Below are positions 35,329 through 43,553 of a DNA stretch of 64,000 nucleotides, in pieces (within the stretch, counting starts at the first letter, position 1; each line of letters begins with the position of its first letter). Source of the DNA: Celeribacter baekdonensis (GTDB lineage: Bacteria > Pseudomonadota > Alphaproteobacteria > Rhodobacterales > Rhodobacteraceae); the NCBI RefSeq assembly GCF_900102315.1, contig NZ_FNBL01000015.1, forward strand, positions 1 through 64,000, in the 5' to 3' direction. Below the pieces are notes generated by a model, which had not been told where the DNA came from, searched no databases, and worked only from the letters and a program-made list of their open reading frames with translations. The position numbers and the translations under genes are program-made.

Positions 35329-36798
35329 TCAGGACACCAATCGCGCGCGCAGGGCTTGCGTGCGCGCCAAGAGGGTGGCGATGTCTTGCGGCGGAACCCG
35401 GATCAGGTCGCGATGATTGAGCCGGCCTAAAATACCGTCTCCCACGACCAAATCCGCCGCCGCCTCATCCGGGTCGTCCGGCAGGTCCATCCCGACCCCA
35501 AGCGGCGGGAGGTGCGCGGGCGCAGTGGGGGTAGTTGTGGGGGCAGGGGCTTCGGCTGCGATGTCAGGGCTGACATCTGTGGGACTGTCTGGACCGGCCT
35601 TCGCGACAGGCTCTTCGCCCGGTTCGGCGAAAAGGGCCGGGCCGTCTGACGGGTCCAAATCGGCCATATCCCCAGACATCTCATCGGCCTCATCCGCCGC
35701 CGCCTCGTCTGCCGCAAAGTCCGCGGTCAAAGTCGCCCGCGCGTCGGCGCTTGGCGTCAAGGGTGCGGGCACGGAGGCCGCCGATGTCAGATCAAAGTCA
35801 AAGGTCCGCTGTTCAGTGGTTCGCTGTTCGGTTGTGTGCTGTTCGGTTGTGTGCTGTTCGGTTGTGTGCTGTTCGGTTGTGTGCTGTTCGGTTGTGTGCT
35901 GTTCGGTGGTCTGCGGTAAGGCGGGGTGCTCCGGCGTGTCTGCCGCGATAGGGCTGTCCTGACGCGGCGATGGTTCGTTGGCCTCAGCCGGGCCGGTTAA
36001 CGGTCCCTGGTCTCGATCTTCCGGGGTCAGCGCCTCTTCAGCCCGCATGTCAAACACCGATTCCGCCATGGACTCATGGGGCGCTTCTGGGATCGCGTCT
36101 GACGTCAGCTCAGGCGTGGCGGCATCCTCTTCTGCTGCGGTGGGCGGTTCTGCGTTCCTGTCCGCCACAAAGGGGGCCGGTTGCTCAAACTGTGGCTCAA
36201 ACCCATGCGGCGGCGTGAAGGGAGCGTCCGGCGTGGGCGTGCTGGGCTCCGCCGGAGCCGGCGTTGGCTCGGACCGGGCATGCGGTGCGGGAGAAGAGGG
36301 CCGCGAGAAATGCACAATTTTCTCTGCCGGTGGGGTGGCGATGTCAAAGGCGTCATGCGGCACATTTTCGGCCATGGGCGCGTCCGCGATCCGCGCCATG
36401 GCAGGGGCAGAGGGATTCACTGGGGGATGCACAGAGGGATTCGTTGTGGGAATCGCTTCATGCGCCGGAGGGGCGAGGGGACCCGGTGATCCGCTGGCCT
36501 GCGCCGAGATCGGATCGACCCCCTCAATATGCGGCGACAGCGAGGCGACGTATTTCACCCCATGTTCGCGCAACAGTTTTTGCACGCCCCGAATGGTCAT
36601 CCCATCGTCGTGCAACAGTTTTTTGATCCCGCCCAAAAGCGCCATATCGGCAGGGCGGTAATAGCGCCGCCCGCCCGCGCGTTTCACGGGTTTGACTTGG
36701 GTAAAACGGCTCTCCCAAAAGCGCAACACATGCGCAGGCGTGTCGAGCCAATCGGCGACTTCGCTTATTGTGCGAAAGGCGTCCGGTGATTTATCCAT
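35329..36798 (-). CDS. MerR-family regulator with a very long low-complexity tail
   Basis: The 489-residue protein has a MerR-type DNA-binding domain only at residues 8-85 ([40 protein letters not shown]). The remaining 400 residues are Ala/Pro/Glu/Thr-rich and acidic, with no metal-binding cysteines. They include seven copies of a five-residue repeat ([10 protein letters not shown]) and end in a short ordered segment ([20 protein letters not shown]) that may be a second functional element. Short MerR-like genes after ihfA are usual in alphaproteobacteria; the tail length is not. It follows ihfA by 37 bp on the same strand. Confidence 0.85.
   Translation of the reverse strand: MDKSPDAFRTISEVADWLDTPAHVLRFWESRFTQVKPVKRAGGRRYYRPADMALLGGIKKLLHDDGMTIRGVQKLLREHGVKYVASLSPHIEGVDPISAQASGSPGPLAPPAHEAIPTTNPSVHPPVNPSAPAMARIADAPMAENVPHDAFDIATPPAEKIVHFSRPSSPAPHARSEPTPAPAEPSTPTPDAPFTPPHGFEPQFEQPAPFVADRNAEPPTAAEEDAATPELTSDAIPEAPHESMAESVFDMRAEEALTPEDRDQGPLTGPAEANEPSPRQDSPIAADTPEHPALPQTTEQHTTEQHTTEQHTTEQHTTEQHTTEQRTTEQRTFDFDLTSAASVPAPLTPSADARATLTADFAADEAAADEADEMSGDMADLDPSDGPALFAEPGEEPVAKAGPDSPTDVSPDIAAEAPAPTTTPTAPAHLPPLGVGMDLPDDPDEAAADLVVGDGILGRLNHRDLIRVPPQDIATLLARTQALRARLVS
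35807..35911 (-). repeat. Seven tandem copies of a 15-bp unit inside the MerR gene
   Basis: The plus-strand unit TGCTGTTCGGTTGTG is repeated without gaps. The five central copies are essentially identical and the outer ones differ by one to three bases. Since 15 is divisible by three, copy-number change would lengthen or shorten the protein in steps of five residues without a frameshift. Confidence 0.97.
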
Positions 36799-36835
36799 TT
36801 AAAACAAACCTTTACAAGAGTTTGTGGGCCTCGGA

Positions 36836-37135
36836 TCAGGCCTTGTTGCCGTCTGCCACGCGATCTTTCATCAGATGCGAGGGGCGGAAGGTCAACACCC
36901 GGCGTGCGGGGATCGGGGCCTCGTCGCCGGTCTTTGGATTCCGACCCACGCGTTCGGATTTGGCGCGCACGGAGAAGGTGCCGAAAGAAGAGATTTTCAC
37001 CGTCTCGCCGCCGATCAGCGCGTCGGACACATGGGCCAATACGCTTTCAACAAGGGCTGCGGATTCATTGCGGCTCAGGCCGACCTCGCGAAACACGGCT
37101 TCGCTGAGATCCATTCGTGTCAAAGTTTTGCTCAT
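36836..37135 (-). CDS. ihfA: Integration host factor subunit alpha
   Basis: The start is ATG 37135 with GGGGGAG upstream; 99 residues, the normal size. The HU/IHF fold is complete: [34 protein letters not shown] and the DNA-contact arm [20 protein letters not shown], followed by [14 protein letters not shown] bends DNA in recombination, replication and transcription. It follows fabH after a 225-bp gap that holds the 29-bp hairpin array, and precedes the MerR gene. Confidence 0.96.
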   Translation of the reverse strand: MSKTLTRMDLSEAVFREVGLSRNESAALVESVLAHVSDALIGGETVKISSFGTFSVRAKSERVGRNPKTGDEAPIPARRVLTFRPSHLMKDRVADGNKA

Positions 37136-37275
37136 CGGTCTCCCCCGGTGTAGTGAGTTGCCAAGGAGAGTGGCAGTTTGCAAAGCAAGCGTCAATATCA
37201 ATGACTTGGCACAGGGTGTTGAGATGGGTGAACGGGCGGATTTTGTCGCAAGTGTGCTTACATCTGCCCCAGTTT

Positions 37276-37383
37276 ACCAGCGCAGAACCACTGCGCGCAT
37301 GGCTACCAGCGCAGAACCACTGCGCGCATGGCTACCAGCGCAGAACCACTGCGCGCATGATCACCAGCGCAGAACCACTGCGC
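37276..37383 (-). repeat. 29-bp hairpin array derived from the 3' end of fabH (four copies)
   Basis: Copies start at 37276, 37305, 37334 and 37363; the last is a 21-bp partial copy that forms the fabH 3' end. Every copy contains the perfect inverted repeat GCGCAG-TGGTT-CTGCGC (minus strand). In the fabH direction the three downstream copies each read ATG CGC GCA GTG GTT CTG CGC TGG followed by a stop, that is MRAVVLRW. These mini-ORFs are at 37332-37358, 37303-37329 and 37274-37300. Because the unit is 29 bp, successive mini-ORFs shift frame. The fabH protein itself ends in AVVLRW, so the array grew from its 3' end. Confidence 0.95.
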
Positions 37384-38335
37384 CCCAGGCCAAACCACCG
37401 CCGATCGCCTCAGCCACGCAGAGATCGCCGTCTTTGATCTGACCACGGGCGCGGCCAACGGACATCGCCAGGGGTATCGAGGCGGCGGAGGTGTTGCCGT
37501 GGTCCTGAACGGTGACAACGACCTGATCCATCGCATGACCGAGCTTTTTCGCGGTGCCTTCGATGATGCGGATATTGGCCTGATGCGGGATGATCCAATC
37601 AATATCGGCAGGGGTCAATCCGGCCTTGGCAATGGCGGTTTCTGCCGTTTCTGCCAGTTTTTGCACGGCTTGGCGGAACAAAGCATTGCCCTGCATCCGC
37701 AATTTGCCAGAGGTGCCGGTGGTGGAGACACCGCCATCGACATAGAGCATGTCTTTATAGGTGCCATCGGAATTGAGATCGACGGAGAGGATGCCGCGAT
37801 CTTCGGAGGTGCCAGCACTCTCACGCGCCTCAAGCACCAAAGCCCCCGCGCCATCGCCAAACAGCACACAGGTTGAGCGATCGGTCCAATCCATGATCCG
37901 GCTAAAGGTTTCGGCACCGATCACCAGAACGCGTTTGACCTGACCTGAGACAATTTGGGCATTGGCGTTGGAGAGGGCATAGATAAACCCGGCACAGACC
38001 GCTTGTACGTCAAAGGCAAAGCCGCAGGTCATGCCCAGTTCTTTTTGGATCATCGTCGCCACAGAGGGGAAGGTCAGATCCGGGGTCGAGGTGGCCACGA
38101 TCACCGCATCAATGTCGGCGGCCGTCAGGCCCGCATCGGCCAGCGCAGCTCTGGCGGCGGTGGTGCCCATCATCGAGGTGGTTTCCCCCTCGGCGGCAAA
38201 ATGGCGGCGTTCAATGCCGGAGCGCGAGCGAATCCATTCATCGGAGGTGTCGAGGGTTTTTTCGAACTCGGCGTTCTCAACCACACGTTCGGGAAGGTAA
38301 TGGCCCACCCCCGTGATAACTGCCCGGATAGTCAT
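37361..38335 (-). CDS. fabH: 3-oxoacyl-ACP synthase III (FabH)
   Basis: The 324-residue thiolase-fold enzyme condenses acetyl-CoA with malonyl-ACP to start fatty-acid synthesis. The catalytic triad is C114 in DVQAVCAGFIYAL, H251 in WIIPHQANIRI and N281 in DHGNTSAASIPLA. The C-terminus AIGGGLAWGAVVLRW is complete, and its coding sequence is the source of the downstream tandem array. It follows plsX by 12 bp in the yceD-rpmF-plsX-fabH-ihfA cluster. Confidence 0.97.
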   Translation of the reverse strand: MTIRAVITGVGHYLPERVVENAEFEKTLDTSDEWIRSRSGIERRHFAAEGETTSMMGTTAARAALADAGLTAADIDAVIVATSTPDLTFPSVATMIQKELGMTCGFAFDVQAVCAGFIYALSNANAQIVSGQVKRVLVIGAETFSRIMDWTDRSTCVLFGDGAGALVLEARESAGTSEDRGILSVDLNSDGTYKDMLYVDGGVSTTGTSGKLRMQGNALFRQAVQKLAETAETAIAKAGLTPADIDWIIPHQANIRIIEGTAKKLGHAMDQVVVTVQDHGNTSAASIPLAMSVGRARGQIKDGDLCVAEAIGGGLAWGAVVLRW

Positions 38336-38347
38336 GGCTTTGCCGCC

Positions 38348-39493
38348 TTATTTTGGTTGTGACGTTCCGTCATTTTGCGCTGAGGCGACGGCAGATGCAA
38401 CCCGTGCCGCCAAACGTTCGGAAAAACCTGAGGCGGAGAGCTCATAGGCCAATTTGATCGCGGCAGAGACGCCGGTGGCGTCCGCCGAGCCATGGGATTT
38501 GACCACGGTGCCTCTGAGGCCAAGGAACACACCGCCATTGACGCGGCGCGGGTCGATTCGCTTTTGCAGGCGTTTGAGCGAGGTCAAAGCGAGCAGCGCA
38601 GCGATGCGCGACAGCGGCGTGGCTTTGAACGCTTCTTTGAGGAAATCACCCACGAGTTTCGCCGTGCCCTCGCCGGTTTTCAACGCGACATTGCCGGTGA
38701 ACCCGTCGGTGACGATGACATCGACCTTATCGCCGGGAATATCGCCGCCTTCGATGAATCCCATGAACTCATAGCCACCAATGCCAGAGGCGTTGGCGAT
38801 CAAATCCTGGGCCGCTTTCAATTCGGCGCGGCCTTTGTGCTCTTCGGTGCCGACGTTCAAAAGACCGACGCGCGGGACATTGAGGTTTAGGCCGTTGCGG
38901 GCGTAGGAGGCGCCCATCATCGCATATTGCAAAAGGTCGCGTTCATCGGCGCGAATATCCGCGCCGACGTCAAGCATGACGTTAAAGCCTTGCGGATTGC
39001 GCGAGGGCCAGAGGCAGGCAATGGCGGGGCGGTTGATGCCGTCGAGCTTGCGCAGGCGGATCATCGAGGTGGCCATCAATGCGCCGGTGTTGCCACAGGA
39101 CACACAGGCCTGCGCCTCACCGTCTTTGACGGCATCAATGGCTGAGCGCATCGAGGTATCGGCGCGGCGCATCGCCTGCGATGGTTTTTCATCCATGCGC
39201 ACAACGCCGGGCACGTCGCGGATCTCGACACGATCTTTCAAAATCTTGCGCTTGCGCACAAGTTTATCAAGCTCGTCACCGGGCCCATGCAGGATGAAAT
39301 TCAAATGGGGGTTTTTGGACGCAGAACGTGCAATGCCGGCGACAATGGTCGCCGGCCCACGATCGCCACCCATGGCGTCGATAGAAAGCGTGACTTGAAT
39401 GCCCCCGCGCGCGCCAAGCCGCCCTTTCGTCTCATCAACCCGACTCGGAACATCCGAGACGGTCATAGGAGAGGAGGGAACGGGCGTGCTCAT
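38348..39493 (-). CDS. plsX: Phosphate acyltransferase PlsX
   Basis: The enzyme makes acyl-phosphate from acyl-ACP for phospholipid synthesis. The family opening SIDAMGGDRGPATIVAGIAR appears only at about residue 37, so the 381-residue protein carries an unusual polar N-terminal extension (MSTPVPSSPMTVSDVPSRVD). No better start codon exists downstream of it; ATG 39466 would shorten the extension by nine residues. Other conserved stretches are VSCGNTGALMATSMIRL and DVIVTDGFTGNVALKTGEG. It lies between rpmF and fabH. Confidence 0.95.
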   Translation of the reverse strand: MSTPVPSSPMTVSDVPSRVDETKGRLGARGGIQVTLSIDAMGGDRGPATIVAGIARSASKNPHLNFILHGPGDELDKLVRKRKILKDRVEIRDVPGVVRMDEKPSQAMRRADTSMRSAIDAVKDGEAQACVSCGNTGALMATSMIRLRKLDGINRPAIACLWPSRNPQGFNVMLDVGADIRADERDLLQYAMMGASYARNGLNLNVPRVGLLNVGTEEHKGRAELKAAQDLIANASGIGGYEFMGFIEGGDIPGDKVDVIVTDGFTGNVALKTGEGTAKLVGDFLKEAFKATPLSRIAALLALTSLKRLQKRIDPRRVNGGVFLGLRGTVVKSHGSADATGVSAAIKLAYELSASGFSERLAARVASAVASAQNDGTSQPK

Positions 39494-39525
39494 GCTCTTG
39501 GCGGCATCAGGGCAGTCAAACGCGC

Positions 39526-39732
39526 TTATGCTGCGTCGTCGTCGAGATCAATCTCGTCGGCTTTTGCAACGACTTCGCGCTCGTCGTAGTGGCCACATGC
39601 GCCACAGACGTGGTGCGGGCGTTTCAACTCGCCACAGTTCGGGCATTCTGCCGGATTGCCAGCAACCAATGCGTCGTGCGCGCGGCGCATGTTCCGCTTG
39701 GAGCGGGTGACTTTATTCTGAGGAACAGCCAT
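39526..39732 (-). CDS. rpmF: 50S ribosomal protein L32
   Basis: ATG 39732 gives the canonical 68-residue L32: [20 protein letters not shown] at the N-terminus, then a zinc ribbon with C30, C33, C43 and C46 (CPNC, CGAC). The acidic tail ([10 protein letters not shown]) is typical of the order. The gene precedes plsX by 32 bp, as in most bacteria. Confidence 0.97.
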   Translation of the reverse strand: MAVPQNKVTRSKRNMRRAHDALVAGNPAECPNCGELKRPHHVCGACGHYDEREVVAKADEIDLDDDAA

Positions 39733-40075
39733 GTCTCGACCTCGGGTTCGTGGGGATCTGATCCGCCTTTGGTGCGGGCCCCTAGGTGGGCGGGGCCGTG
39801 GCCCCATATACATTCGGGTGTTATCCCGATCAATTCTCGGCGCTTCATAGGGCTTCGCGGGCAGAGTGTAAACCATGCAGTTTGACATGGATGGCACATG
39901 AATTTGGTCCGTGACCTGTGTCAGGACCGATCCCATGCGCCACAGATGCCACAGGCAAAACCGTTACGGGAAGCGAGGCCGGGAACATACTCGGAATCTT
40001 GAGGCGTGCAACCTTTTTGTTTGGTCGTGGTGTATGCGCCTTTTTCTGGGCTTTCGCCCCGCCTTGCACCCCGTC
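39733..40075. other. Intergenic region between yceD and rpmF
   Basis: About 340 bp with no credible gene. It separates yceD from rpmF, which are usually adjacent, and may contain a promoter for rpmF-plsX-fabH. GC-rich runs near rpmF (GGGCCCCTAGGTGGGCGGGG) could pair but make no tidy terminator. Confidence 0.5.
39984..40011 (-). promoter_or_regulatory. Possible promoter for rpmF-plsX-fabH
   Basis: On the minus strand TTGCAC is followed after 16 bases by TATGTT, a reasonable sigma-70-type pair in the gap in front of rpmF. The leader would be about 250 nt. This is judged by eye only. Confidence 0.3.
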
Positions 40076-40642
40076 TTAAGCGTCATCTTTTCCAAGCATA
40101 TCGCGCAGCGCTTTCAGGCTGGCAAAAGGCTTTGTATCCTCATCAAGCAAGGGCGCTTTGCCCGGCTCGGTGATCTGGGCGCTGACGGTTTCAACGCCTT
40201 CGGCGCGGGGATAATCGGGTGCGGCAAGCGCAAGCGCCTCTTCGGCCACCAAAGACAGCAACAAGGTTGCGGGCAAAGGTTCGATCGTATCGTCCTCGGG
40301 CGCTTCGATTTCGGCATCGGCCACGTCGATCTCATCGCTGTGATCGGCCAGATAGGTGCGCGAGAGCGGCGTATCAATCCGCGTGGTGACCGGCGCAAGC
40401 GTGGCCACACAGGGCTGAACCACCGTCGCGCCCAGCGTTCCGGTCAATTGCCAGTCGCGTTTGCCGATGGGGGTCAGTTTGCCTTCAAAGCGCAATTTTT
40501 TCACCGCAGACAAACCGAGTGCCGTGGCCAGCACCTCCATGTCTTCCGAGGTGGGGATGAGGCGGAACGGGTGAGCGTGGGCATTTGAGAGATCGCGCAA
40601 GCGCAACTCAGTGCCCCAGCTTGTCAAACCGTCGTGTCCCAT
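40076..40642 (-). CDS. yceD: YceD/DUF177 family protein
   Basis: The 188-residue cytoplasmic protein has the DUF177 core with the conserved cysteine in GATVVQPCVATLAPV and an acidic second half (DEIDVADAEIEAPEDD) ending FASLKALRDMLGKDD. YceD-family proteins accompany rpmF and have been tied to 23S rRNA handling in plants and bacteria; the exact role is unsettled. It heads the rpmF-plsX-fabH cluster and is divergent from bamE. Confidence 0.88.
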   Translation of the reverse strand: MGHDGLTSWGTELRLRDLSNAHAHPFRLIPTSEDMEVLATALGLSAVKKLRFEGKLTPIGKRDWQLTGTLGATVVQPCVATLAPVTTRIDTPLSRTYLADHSDEIDVADAEIEAPEDDTIEPLPATLLLSLVAEEALALAAPDYPRAEGVETVSAQITEPGKAPLLDEDTKPFASLKALRDMLGKDDA

Positions 40643-40755
40643 GTTGGATGTCTCCTTGATCGTCGGGCGCTGTTTCTATAAGCCGGATACGAGGCGCGCG
40701 CGCACAAGGCAAGAGGGGGCACATGTCCACACGCATTTTCCCAAAAGGACCGACC

Positions 40756-41208
40756 ATGAGATTGAACCGCATTCTAGGGCTCTCTTTGGGCGTTGTCTTT
40801 GCTGTTGTTTTGTCCGGCTGTGTCGCGCAATACCGCAACCATGGCTATGTCCCCTCTGAGGAGGCTCTGGCGCAGGTCGTCGTGGGCGTGGACACCAAAG
40901 ACACCGTCTCTGACGTGATCGGCGTTCCCGGCACCGAAGGCATTTTGGACAGTTCCGGGTGGTATTATGTCCGCTCGCAATTCCGTCACATGGGGGCGTT
41001 TGAGCCCAAAGAGGTGGACCGTCAGGTCGTTGCCATCTCCTTTGATTCGCGTGGCACGGTCAGCAATATCGAACGGTTCGGGTTGGAACAGGGCCGCGTC
41101 GTGGTCTTGTCGCGTCGTGTGACCGTGGCCAACACCAAGGGCACGACCTTTATCAAACAGTTGTTTGGCAACTTGGGGCAAATTTCCGCCGATCAATTGT
41201 TGCAATAA
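40756..41208 (+). CDS. bamE: Outer-membrane assembly lipoprotein BamE (SmpA/OmlA)
   Basis: ATG 40756, with AAAAGGA upstream, gives a 150-residue lipoprotein: signal LNRILGLSLGVVFAVVLSGC with lipobox LSGC (Cys21). The SmpA/OmlA fold follows (YVPSEEALAQVVVGVDTKDT, DVIGVPGTEG, WYYVRSQFRH). BamE stabilises the BamA-BamD interaction. It is monocistronic with a strong terminator 44 bp after its stop and is divergent from yceD. Confidence 0.92.
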   Translation: MRLNRILGLSLGVVFAVVLSGCVAQYRNHGYVPSEEALAQVVVGVDTKDTVSDVIGVPGTEGILDSSGWYYVRSQFRHMGAFEPKEVDRQVVAISFDSRGTVSNIERFGLEQGRVVVLSRRVTVANTKGTTFIKQLFGNLGQISADQLLQ

Positions 41209-41252
41209 CGGGCTGTGACGGGCTGTCGTATCCCGCATGAAATCTTCGTATG

Positions 41253-41281
41253 AAAAAGCCGCCTGATTGGGCGGCTTTTTG
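41253..41281 (+). terminator. Rho-independent terminator of bamE
   Basis: AAAAAGCCGCC and GGCGGCTTTTT form a perfect 11-bp stem with loop TGATTG, ending in a T-run. The A-tract on the other side lets it also end msrB transcription from the opposite strand. Confidence 0.95.
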
Positions 41282-41342
41282 TTTGGCTGGCGGTCTTTGC
41301 GGCGGACTGTCTTGTGGGGCAGACTGTTCGGGCGTTTTCGCC

Positions 41343-41750
41343 TTATCCTTCTGCGCCCTCATTCGGTTCAAACCGGATCGACACGCCGTTGATGCAATAG
41401 CGCATCCCGGTTTTGTCCTGTGGCCCGTCGGGAAACACATGGCCCAGATGCGCGCCACAATCGTCGCAATGCACCTCGACGCGCACCATGCCATGCGACA
41501 GATCGCGGGTTTCGGCCACGGGCGCGCCCTCTTTGGTGGCGTAAAACGCGGGCCAGCCGCAGTGGCTTTCGTATTTCGTCTCTTGGGTGAACAGCTCCGC
41601 CCCGCAACAGGCGCATTTAAATGACCCGGCCGATTTCGGAAAGCCGGGATGCGAAAAGGGCCGCTCTGTTCCCGCCAGTCGCGTCACGCGAAAGGTCTCA
41701 GGGTCCAATGTGTCGCGCCATTCGGCCTCTGTTTTGTCAATCTTCGCCAT
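41343..41750 (-). CDS. msrB: Peptide-methionine (R)-S-oxide reductase MsrB
   Basis: The start is ATG 41750 with AAAAGGAG upstream; 135 residues. The zinc site has two CXXC pairs, C46/C49 (CACCGAELF) and C95/C98 (CDDCGAHLGHVF). The catalytic cysteine is C119 in RYCINGVSIRF, and the possible resolving cysteine is C64 in SHCGWPAF. MsrB repairs R-methionine sulfoxide using thioredoxin. It is monocistronic and divergent from olsB. Confidence 0.97.
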   Translation of the reverse strand: MAKIDKTEAEWRDTLDPETFRVTRLAGTERPFSHPGFPKSAGSFKCACCGAELFTQETKYESHCGWPAFYATKEGAPVAETRDLSHGMVRVEVHCDDCGAHLGHVFPDGPQDKTGMRYCINGVSIRFEPNEGAEG

Positions 41751-41927
41751 TGGCGCACTCCTTTTGCTCTTTGATATAGCAGATAGGGGGGTGTCCGCGT
41801 GAAGCAAGACGCATCGGGTTTCAAAAAATCGTCATGTCTTGCGGGCAAGAAGGAGAGACACCATAGTCTATAGGCGTCCCTTGTTCGGGGCGGATGCCTG
41901 AGGTGAGGCTGAAAAAGGACCAGTGCC

Positions 41928-42689
41928 ATGATCCCGTTGCTCAAGGGCCGTTACACCGCCCGTTTTGCTGAGACCCGCCACGACATCGAAGCGGCACAGC
42001 GCCTGCGTTACCTTGCCTTTATCGTCGGATCAGGCGCTCAGGGCGCGGGTCTGCGCGAAGATGGGCTTGAGGCCGATGATTTCGATGCGCTCTGTCGCCA
42101 TGTCTTGATCGAAGAGCGCAAGACCGGGCGGCTCGTCTGTACCTATCGCTTCCTCGATCTGGCCGGTGGTGCCGAGATTGCCCGCAGCTATTCCGCGCAG
42201 TTTTATGGCCTCGACGGTCTGGCCGATTTTGAAGGCCGGATGTTGGAAATGGGCCGGTTCTGCATTCACCCCGAAGCCCGCGACCCGGATATTTTGCGCG
42301 TCGCCTGGGGCGCGATGACGCGCTACGTCGATGAACAAGAGATCGCTTTGCTGTTTGGCTGTTCGTCTTTTCATGGCACCGAATGGAAGGACCACGCCGA
42401 CGCTTTGGCCATGCTCAAACACCGCCATTTGGGGCCAAAACGGTTTCTGCCCAAGGTCAAAGCCCCCAACGTCTTCAAATTCGCCGCCCGCCTGCGCCGC
42501 AAACCCGACGCCCGCCGCGCCATGTTGAAAATGCCACCGCTGCTGAAAACCTACCTGATGATGGGCGGCTGGGTTTCCGATCACGCCGTCGTGGACCGCG
42601 ACCTCGGCACCATGCACGTCTTCACCGGTGTGGAAATCAACGCCATCCCACCCGCGCGCAAGAAATTGTTGCGGGCCGTGGCGGGGTGA
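41928..42689 (+). CDS. olsB: L-ornithine N-alpha-acyltransferase (OlsB-like GNAT)
   Basis: The 253-residue protein belongs to the OlsB family that transfers a 3-hydroxyacyl chain from ACP to ornithine, the first step of ornithine-lipid synthesis. Family features are YTARFAETRHDIEAAQRLRY at the N-terminus, CRHVLIEERKTGRLVCTYRF, the LEMGRFCIHPEARDPDILR acyl-donor strand and LLFGCSSFHGTE. No olsA lies next to it, so lyso-ornithine lipid must be finished by an enzyme encoded elsewhere. Ornithine lipids are common in this group's outer membranes. Confidence 0.88.
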   Translation: MIPLLKGRYTARFAETRHDIEAAQRLRYLAFIVGSGAQGAGLREDGLEADDFDALCRHVLIEERKTGRLVCTYRFLDLAGGAEIARSYSAQFYGLDGLADFEGRMLEMGRFCIHPEARDPDILRVAWGAMTRYVDEQEIALLFGCSSFHGTEWKDHADALAMLKHRHLGPKRFLPKVKAPNVFKFAARLRRKPDARRAMLKMPPLLKTYLMMGGWVSDHAVVDRDLGTMHVFTGVEINAIPPARKKLLRAVAG

Positions 42690-42838
42690 CGGGGGACGGT
42701 TTGAAGGGCTGATTTTGGCCCTTTGCAGATATGGCGTTAAGATCAGAGAGTGATAGCGGATCTTCCGAGTGTTGCGCCCGGATGACGGCGGTGCGGGATG
42801 AAGATGCCCTTTGAAAGTCGTGGTAACGCCTATGTCAA

Positions 42839-43363
42839 ATGACTGATTTTCTTCTAGACTGCGAACAACTCGAACATGAGGATGGTTTTTTGGAAAGCGA
42901 CGTAGAACTTCCCTATAAGGCTGTTGAACAATTAGGGTTACTTCTAAAGGCTCTGGATGCGCTTCATCCGTTCGCTGTTCTCGGGGGAATCGAAACAAGC
43001 TATGATAGCGCAAACGACGAATGGGAGATGATCGTAGAGGCTCTTTACGGCTCTTTCATTATTCAACCAATAGTGGACACGCAAAATGTCTATTTCTTAC
43101 AAGACTTTGCACGGATCGGATTCTGCAACCATACTAAGGAAAAACAACTTCGGTGCCTTGTAGAAGCCAACGGAAAAGAGCTTTTGTTGCATGATATCGG
43201 TTTGGCTGAAGATGGTTACTTCAAGTTGCTGGTCTTCGAAGATAAAGGTGGCGGGAATCCGCTTTTGGCTATTGGTGGTGAAGAGCTGAAGAGTGCAAAT
43301 GATGTTCGGTTCGTATCATCTTTTGCAAATGGGCCAGATGTGCCAAGTGGATTTACATTCTGA
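42839..43363 (+). CDS. Orphan protein of unknown function in an AT-rich patch
   Basis: The 174-residue acidic protein begins MTDFLLDCEQLEHEDGF and contains DVELPYKAVEQLGLLLKALD, VLGGIETSYDSANDEWEMIV and KLLVFEDKGGGNPLLAIGGE. I recognise no family, signal peptide or membrane helix; it appears cytosolic with mixed alpha/beta structure. Base composition differs from its neighbours: the 60 bases from 43081 are 40 percent GC, and codons such as AAT, TTT and AAA are frequent. The ribosome-binding site is weak. A 13-bp hairpin follows 28 bp after the stop. Size and acidity would fit an immunity or antitoxin-like protein, but no toxin gene is beside it. Confidence 0.7.
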   Translation: MTDFLLDCEQLEHEDGFLESDVELPYKAVEQLGLLLKALDALHPFAVLGGIETSYDSANDEWEMIVEALYGSFIIQPIVDTQNVYFLQDFARIGFCNHTKEKQLRCLVEANGKELLLHDIGLAEDGYFKLLVFEDKGGGNPLLAIGGEELKSANDVRFVSSFANGPDVPSGFTF

Positions 43364-43390
43364 AAGTAACTTTGGTTGAGAGTCTGGCCT

Positions 43391-43432
43391 CAAAGCCGCC
43401 ATTCGCCACAACTTTGCCCAATGGCGGCTTTG
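43391..43432. terminator. 13-bp hairpin downstream of the orphan gene
   Basis: CAAAGCCGCCATT (43391-43403) and AATGGCGGCTTTG (43420-43432) pair perfectly with a 16-nt loop. No T-run follows. The element could end the orphan transcript or be a dispersed intergenic hairpin repeat. Confidence 0.7.
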
Positions 43433-43553
43433 GTGCAACGATCAGCCTTTGCAAAGGGCAGTCTCTACTCACTTCGACCCTAAGTCACCGCCCACGTCCC
43501 CAACCGCTCCGTTCCCCGTTGACCTTTTGCGCGGCGCACAGTAGCGGTGCGGC

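Noticed and set aside
35807-35911. Contingency (on/off phase-variable) locus in the MerR gene
   Set aside because: The unit is 15 bp, so copy-number change keeps the frame; only length variation is possible.
37276-37383. A small CRISPR array
   Set aside because: The copies are directly adjacent with no unique spacers, derive from the fabH 3' end, and no cas gene is present.
42839-43363. A toxin-antitoxin pair around the orphan gene
   Set aside because: No second small co-directional gene lies within 150 bp on either side, so only a single-gene acquisition can be supported.
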